Assembly: GCA_012295275.1 (NCBI GenBank)
Contig: CM022678.1
Span: 1,984,186 to 2,011,685 of the forward strand
Direction of reading: 5' to 3'
Source: Chrysomallon squamiferum
Lineage: Eukaryota; Mollusca; Gastropoda; Neomphalida; Peltospiridae
DNA: 27,500 nt
Under the pieces are notes generated by a model. It saw nothing but the letters and a program-made list of their open reading frames with translations, made no database searches and was not told the origin of the DNA. Of this stretch, positions 21,780 to 27,500 are shown in pieces. The position numbers and the translations under genes were made by a program. The first letter of the stretch is position 1. Each line of letters opens with the position of its first letter.

Positions 21780-22580
21780 CGCTATGACTCAGCGTTATCA
21801 GTTTCATACGCGTCGACCTTTCAAATGTTTGTTTTGAGTTTATGTACTTGACTGCGAAAATTGGTTTGAGTGTCTGTTACACGAGTATAAAGTTACATCA
21901 CCGAGTTAGTACGTCTGTGTGCAACAGTGTCTCAGCTTTTATTTATTTATTCATTTATTATTATTTATTTATTTTTATTATTTATTTGTTATTATTATGT
22001 TTTTGTTGTTGTTGTTGTTTATTTATTTGTTTGTTTGGTGAGTGGATATCAATAAAATAATAGTGCTATCATATATATAAAGGTTGCCATTTTATCCCTT
22101 CACAAATTGTATCGTGACGTCATTGGTGTAATTTTTCTAACAACAAAAGTAACTTGACTTTTTCTAACAACATTAAAGAAACATTTGAAGTGAATTTTAA
22201 AATAATGATTTTTGACGGAGCTGTTTTTGGGTTTGCTAACTGACAGAGAAAGTCTGAAACTCGGTGACTGGTACACGCACAAGACATAGGATCAAACCTT
22301 ACCACTGCCATTACTCGTCTATTTCCCGTTCCAACACGACTCTTTTGTCACACTAACTTATTATGTACTCGCGCGTTTTTCGGAATCTCGTTTAAAAGAA
22401 TCCTTGATGTTAAAAGATAAAACTGTGTGTCTCGTTTCTATGACATATAAAATTATAATTTGCTGAGAAATTTAAATTAAATATTTGTTCCATTTCACCA
22501 CCACTTTGAAGAAAACGCGTACACTACACTAGTTTTATAAAACTTCTGACGACATCAAATTCTAAGAATTGTGTGTGTCT
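21561..22580. other. Mainly unique gene-free interval
   Basis: A T28-class tract at about 21747-21775, TTTA and TTG repeats at 21940-22035, a TGACGTCA CRE palindrome near 22116 and otherwise unique AT-rich DNA. The short minus-strand frames at 22100-22311 show no recognisable domain and are not called. Confidence 0.5.
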
Positions 22581-22597
22581 CTTTTTATTTATTTATT

Positions 22598-22666
<69 letters not shown>

Positions 22667-22671
22667 TACTT
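22598..22671. repeat. (TAC)n array
   Basis: About 24 TAC triplets with one TTC interruption near 22661, preceded by (TTTA)n. Confidence 0.96.
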
Positions 22672-23070
22672 ACTTTTAAAATTATTGGATAATTATTTTT
22701 GTGCTTTTTAATCAACATAATACATTTCGATAAATATCTACCAATTACTCCGAATTAACACGGACGTATCGTTAAGGCACTAAAGCACTTCATTTCATCA
22801 TCATCTTTTATTACCCTGTAAAATGCTATATTTTAGTGATAAACTGTTTTTTTTTTCCACAGTCAGCTATAAAAATTCTGCACCGTGTCAAATTTCACAC
22901 TCACGAAGAACCGGCCGAAAAAAATAACATTGTAATGAATATGTCACGTGACGTAGCCGTCTGCGTCATTTTAAATTGCGTCTGCACGTTTTAATCTAAA
23001 TATCCGTTAATAGCACGGTAATCGCGTGATCGTGAGAAGCAAATTATTCTTGATTTATGAATGTGAATCT
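22672..23070. other. Unique AT-rich DNA; no gene seen
   Basis: Non-repetitive sequence with TCACGTGACG near 22943 and CpG-bearing text at 22900-23035. Confidence 0.5.

Positions 23071-23072
<2 letters not shown>

Positions 23073-23130
<58 letters not shown>
23073..23130. repeat. (AG)n array
   Basis: About 29 uninterrupted AG units. Confidence 0.97.
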
Positions 23131-23132
<2 letters not shown>

Positions 23133-23394
23133 CTGTAAGTACGTATTAATATCAGCTTAGTGTTAAAACAGTTGATAAAAATCGTGTTGCCTGTAAAATA
23201 AAGTATCTGAAGAATGTGATACGACTGCCAGTGTTAGGTGTACAGGACAATCACAAAACAAGGAATAATTCAGTAAATAAAGTTTGTTGTAGAATAATCT
23301 GTATAAAGCTGTCAGGTGAAAAAATCGTAACAGACTAGACTTCAGAACTCATGCATGGATAACTCTAAAATAGAAAGACGAGAGAAAGATTTAT
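23131..23394. other. Unique DNA; no gene seen
   Basis: Single-copy-looking sequence without a usable open frame. Confidence 0.5.
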
Positions 23395-23400
23395 AATAAC

Positions 23401-23440
<40 letters not shown>

Positions 23441-23676
23441 GAAATAATGGGAGTAGTAGTAGTAGTGGTAGTAGGAACAAATTAATAAACAACAGCAACA
23501 ACAACAATAATAATAATAATATGATGATGATGATGATGATGATGATGACGATAACGATGATTATAGTTTTTATAGGAGTAATGGGAAAATATAATTTGTC
23601 GTTGTTGTTGGTATTATCATCATCATCATCATTTATTTATTTATTTATTTATTTACTTATTATTTTTCACTGCATC

Positions 23677-23743
<67 letters not shown>
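23395..23743. repeat. (AAT)n, TAG, ATG, ATC, TTTA and (CT)n arrays
   Basis: Consecutive triplet arrays: (AAT)n at 23398-23440, TAG/TGG at 23450-23475, CAA/AAT at 23490-23520, (ATG)n at 23521-23547 and ATC at 23616-23631. (TTTA)n at 23633-23656 and (CT)n at 23680-23743 follow. Confidence 0.95.
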
Positions 23744-23746
<3 letters not shown>

Positions 23747-24044
23747 AATATGCATGCACTACTTAACCGTTGAACTCTTTATACGGAAGATGCAAAAAAC
23801 GATTTATAAAATTAAATTCGTGGACACAAATTTTTGGCTGTTATTTTGAAATACTTGAAGTACTTCCTTGTTCTACCTGGCTTTGTGTTATCCGGATGTC
23901 CAATTCAGTATTTTATAGCACCAACACATGTCGTAATAGATTTACTTTGCTCTTAAAGACGATAATTTCCGTGAGTTTTTCAAGTAGAGAACAGGAAAGA
24001 GATTCTCGATGTATATAATTATGTAACGAGACACCATACCTGTG

Positions 24045-24047
<3 letters not shown>
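23744..24047. other. Unique DNA; no supported gene
   Basis: A plus-strand frame at 23770-24018 (82 codons, Cys- and Phe-containing) is free of simple repeat, but it has no recognisable domain, codon character or splice context. It could be chance. Confidence 0.4.
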
Positions 24048-24124
<77 letters not shown>

Positions 24125-24173
24125 GTGCAGAGGTTTCTCTTTCTCTTTCTGCCTTTTTTTCTTTCTTTCTGAA

Positions 24174-24215
<42 letters not shown>
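24048..24215. repeat. (AG)n and (AAT)n arrays
   Basis: (AG)n at 24048-24123, a pyrimidine-rich spacer, then (AAT)n at about 24174-24216. Confidence 0.96.
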
Positions 24216-24218
<3 letters not shown>

Positions 24219-24585
24219 GACAACGAGAATGATTATGATGATTATGATAGATAATATTTGCTAAAACTAATCAATCATCACAGTTCTTGTTATTTCAGTA
24301 TTAAACTCTGTATGGTATAAAATAACGCTGACTATAAATACGTTCTAACTTGTTTTAATTTTCAAGATGTCTAAGAACGTTTACAAAGCTTGGCGCATCA
24401 GGAACGCGGAATGAAATCTAAAGACATAATTGTTTTTTTTTTTATGTGTATGTAGAGTGTGCTGGGGGGGCAGGGTTGCCGGTAGATATATGTATTTTAT
24501 GATGTTTACGTAGATATACACAAATACGTCATTCTCTGTCTCGCACACTCACGACGTCACGGACATTGTAAGGTCAACAACACTG

Positions 24586-24598
24586 GTTGCTAGGCAGC
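24586..24598 (+). promoter_or_regulatory. RFX X-box-like site
   Basis: GTTGCTAGGCAGC is one base from the X-box variant GTTGCTAGGCAAC. It lies in a CpG-bearing unique island (24530-24640) with ACGACGTCACGG near 24551. Confidence 0.3.
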
Positions 24599-24730
24599 GA
24601 GATAACGGTTCGGTCACAGAGTAACTTTGGCAGGTACGCATGATTACTAAAATGTATCAATATATTTTGTTTTATTTATTTTTCTTTTCTTTTCTTTTTT
24701 TTTTTATGTTCTCTTCCTGGGTCTGAACAG

Positions 24731-24850
24731 AACGGTTTAATTTGGTTCAGTTCGGTTACATTCGGCTCCATTTAACAATTGTGTGTTCCGTCGGTCAAGT
24801 TCGGTTGCACTCGGTTCGATCCGTTAATTTCGACTCGGCTCGGCTTGATT
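24731..24850. repeat. Degenerate 10-bp repeat, consensus about TTCGGTTNNA
   Basis: Read in blocks of ten from 24731 (AACGGTTTAA, TTTGGTTCAG, TTCGGTTACA, TTCGGCTCCA ...), the motif YCGGTT recurs about a dozen times. There is a one-base phase slip near 24800 (TTCGGTTGCA, CTCGGTTCGA, TCCGTTAATT, TCGACTCGGC). The period is close to one helical turn. Confidence 0.7.
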
Positions 24851-24908
24851 TTATTGTTGTGTTGGGTAAACACGTTTAATTATAGTTATCAATTTAGTTT
24901 AATATTCT

Positions 24909-24909
24909 T

Positions 24910-24945
<36 letters not shown>
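24909..24945. repeat. Poly-T tract, about 35 bases
   Basis: The longest T homopolymer in the window, preceded by CTTTC. Confidence 0.95.
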
Positions 24946-24947
<2 letters not shown>

Positions 24948-25100
24948 ATTCAAACTATAAAGATGAAATGTTCAAGACGACAGACATTTGACTGATCATT
25001 TTCACAGAAAAGGCTACTACAAATAAAGCATGTACAGAAACCAAGATATATCATTTAAAATTTATTTATGACATACATATTCTTTTCTCGTGAACACCTC

Positions 25101-25480
<380 letters not shown>

Positions 25481-25486
25481 AGATTG

Positions 25487-25760
25487 GTCACGTAATATCT
25501 GGTACTCCACTTACGTCACAAACGTGTAGATAATGACGTCATTTCTGGTCTATGACATCATACATCTACCACAAACAATGGTTACTATGGTCATCAGTGA
25601 TGTTACTTTAAATTACGTAATATGATGACGTTATGAACTTTACGTCATCAACAGATCTTGAAATCTGATCACAAAATACATGTCGCATGACAAAGATTAA
25701 AACGCTGATGTAACAAATACGTCACAAACACAAGGGACAGGATGACAAACGTAACATCAG
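25487..25760. promoter_or_regulatory. Dense cluster of CRE/bZIP-like words
   Basis: Within about 270 bp: TCACGTAA at 25488-25495, TTACGTCA at 25511-25518, the palindromic CRE TGACGTCA at 25534-25541, TGACATCA at 25553-25560, TTACGTAA at 25613-25620, TGACGTTA at 25626-25633, TTACGTCATC at 25640-25649, GATGTAAC near 25707, TACGTCAC at 25718-25725 and AACGTAACATC near 25748. All are variants of the CREB/ATF or PAR-bZIP site. It could be a bZIP-bound enhancer or an eroded minisatellite. Confidence 0.4.
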
Positions 25761-25849
25761 AATCACAGACAGGTTAGTTTGTTACTGATTCTTCACTAAC
25801 ATCATACAGTTCAGTGAAAAGAATGTACCACTCTGAGCAATGTAATGTG

Positions 25850-26180
25850 TATGCATGCATACATACATACATACATACATACATACATACATACACACAT
25901 ACACACACATACATACTTACATATATATATATACATACATACATATATACATACACACATACATACTTACATATGCATATACATATATACACATACATGC
26001 ACATACATACATGCTACATTCATACATGCATACATATATACAAACACTGAACACTTAATACATCTAACATATATACATTATTATATTTTTTGTGTATATA
26101 TATTCACATGCACACACACAGACACACACACACACACACACCTACACACAGACACATATACACACAGATACATACACATT
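25850..26180. repeat. (ACAT)n and (AC)n repeats
   Basis: Near-pure (CATA)n at about 25855-25893, mixed ACAC/ATAC to 26045, and AC runs at 26109-26140. The open frames encode HTYIHTYI-type strings only. Confidence 0.93.
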
Positions 26181-26455
26181 ATATAATACACCATTCCAAA
26201 TATTTTCATGTACAGAATTCAGTATTTCTGTAATGACATGATACTCAAAATTCCATAAATAAATGTTAAACAGCCCTACTATACACATAATCATTTGTTA
26301 CAATTCATGTATCTGAGTTCAGATCTCCATTTTCAGTTCTTTTTTACATATAACAATTTATATATACAATTATCTTAATAATTAAATTGAATGTAGATTT
26401 CTTTACTTAATAATAAAATAATAATATACAAATGATATGCAATATTAACTAATGC
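26181..26455. other. Unique AT-rich DNA; no gene seen
   Basis: No motif or frame of note. Confidence 0.5.
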
Positions 26456-26630
26456 TACTGTTACTACTACTACTACTACTAATAATAATAATAATAAAAA
26501 TAAAAATAACAATAATAATAATAGTAATAAAGAGAATAATAATGATTGTAACAATAACAATAATAATAATAATAGAGAGAATAATAATGACAGTAACAGT
26601 AACAATAATGATAATAATAATAATAACACA
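26456..26630. repeat. TAC and AAT triplet repeats with a duplicated segment
   Basis: (TAC)n then (AAT)n. The segment AGAGAATAATAATGA followed by variable AC/AG triplets and AATAATAATAATA occurs at about 26531 and 26576, a 45-bp spacing. Confidence 0.88.
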
Positions 26631-27500
26631 CTCACACATAAAACAAAGAGAAAAAACAAATCAATATGTAAAGGATAACTTTCATAGAAACACAAATGCC
26701 CATGTTAAAAAGACAATTTTTCAATCCCTCACAATGTAAAATATTGTGCTGAACAAAAATGTTTAAAAAATATATACAGCTAAGTTACCAGTTGACATTT
26801 GTATCACAAAACATATTTTAAACGTTTTATACACTGGTGTATGGTGGGTTCATGTTTGTATTTTCTTTTCATTAGCTTTAAATCACAGGTGAAATGAATT
26901 AACTATTATTTTGATATATATATATATATATATAAGATATATATACATATAAAATAAAAACAGAAAGATAGCTGAATGGCTTGGCAGATGGAATGAAGAA
27001 TACTATTTTATTAATTAAACTCTGATTTTTCTGTAGTTGTACTGACATGTTTAAAATATATAATTTAAAATGTGATTATAGCTTAGGTATTTTACTTTAC
27101 TACTGCTACTTGTTTCAAAATGTTTTTAAGGAATATTAAATATAATTGTTAATTTGATATATCTATATATCTATATATAAAAATAATAATAATAATAAAA
27201 AATTAATAATCAAAATAATAATAATAATAGTATAAATAATAATAATAATAACAACAATTATAAAAATAAAATAGTAAAATAATAATAAACTTAAAATTAG
27301 CAGTAACATTAACAATAACAATTATAATAATAATAAAGAAAAGCAGAAGCATATTTTATTTAAGACAAGTCTTTATCTCAGAATAATAATAATAATAATA
27401 ATAATAAAATTTTAAAGCACTGAAAATGATTGCAACTGATAATAAATAAATCACATTATCTGAAAATCTGTATGAAGGACAAAAACTAACTTACATACAT
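26631..27500. other. AT-rich DNA with (TA)n and (AAT)n patches; no gene
   Basis: (TA)n at about 26915-26934, TATC/TATA near 27157-27178, imperfect AAT triplets at 27180-27340 and a purer (AAT)n at 27382-27407. The rest is unique AT-rich sequence without coding frames. Confidence 0.6.

Noticed and set aside
22231-22320. Minus-strand B-box-like GGTTTGATCC near TGGCAGTGG, suggesting a tRNA or SINE
   Set aside because: The A-box-like word lies only a few bases from the B-box-like word, and no cloverleaf can be drawn.
23770-24018. 82-codon frame free of simple repeats
   Set aside because: Length is compatible with chance and no domain or signal supports it.
24909-24945. Poly-T tract as the tail of a minus-strand retroposon
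   Set aside because: No recognisable SINE or LINE body or target-site duplication next to it; homopolymers of this size are frequent throughout the window.

Overview
This window looks like nuclear, non-coding DNA from a metazoan. It is AT-rich, and simple-sequence repeats occupy a large part of it: (AC)n, (AG)n/(CT)n, (AT)n, (AAAT)n, (ATAC)n, (TCTG/TCTA)n, (AAT)n, (TAG)n, (TAC)n and long A/T homopolymers. There are no operons, Shine-Dalgarno-led genes, rRNAs or dense coding. The repeat composition and the very long pure dinucleotide arrays would suit a marine invertebrate such as a mollusc, but nothing in the sequence fixes the taxon.

Only one credible protein-coding segment is visible: a minus-strand, GC-rich open frame at 7812-8921. 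From its first ATG it encodes 369 residues that look intrinsically disordered, rich in Ser, Arg, Asn and acidic residues, with two R-x-x-S-x-P motifs and a charged C-terminal helix. I do not recognise the family. It could be a single-exon gene or the last large exon of a longer one. Nearly all other long open frames are translations of microsatellites (HTHTHT, CVCVCV, RERERE, LSLSLS, IYIYIY and similar) and are not genes.

Layout: 1-910 has a short unique stretch and AAAT-type repeats. 936-1450 is three (AG)n arrays separated by a degenerate minisatellite. 1450-2220 is mostly unique. 2222-3190 is an almost pure (AC)n array of about 970 bp. 3190-5400 carries AC/AT repeats and a 7-bp minisatellite. 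5400-7800 is AT-rich with AAAT-type repeats and a MITE-like element. 7812-8921 is the gene. 8960-12860 mixes microsatellites with repeat-free islands. 12860-14080 has one island followed by a 540-bp TCTG/TCTA array. 14080-18650 is a mosaic of unique islands rich in homeodomain, X-box and NRF1-like sites. 18650-20850 has TAG, GA and TG repeats, a possible SINE fragment and a recent 69-bp duplication. 20850-23070 is mostly unique and includes a promoter-like island at 21200-21560. 23070-25200 alternates GA/CT and AAT arrays. 25480-25760 is a dense cluster of CRE/bZIP-like words. The remainder is AT-rich.

The most interesting material outside the gene is the set of microsatellite-free islands with clustered transcription-factor-like motifs. 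These could be enhancers in a gene-poor region, but this rests on motif reading alone and needs cross-species alignment. I see no convincing new biological system; the findings are graded accordingly.
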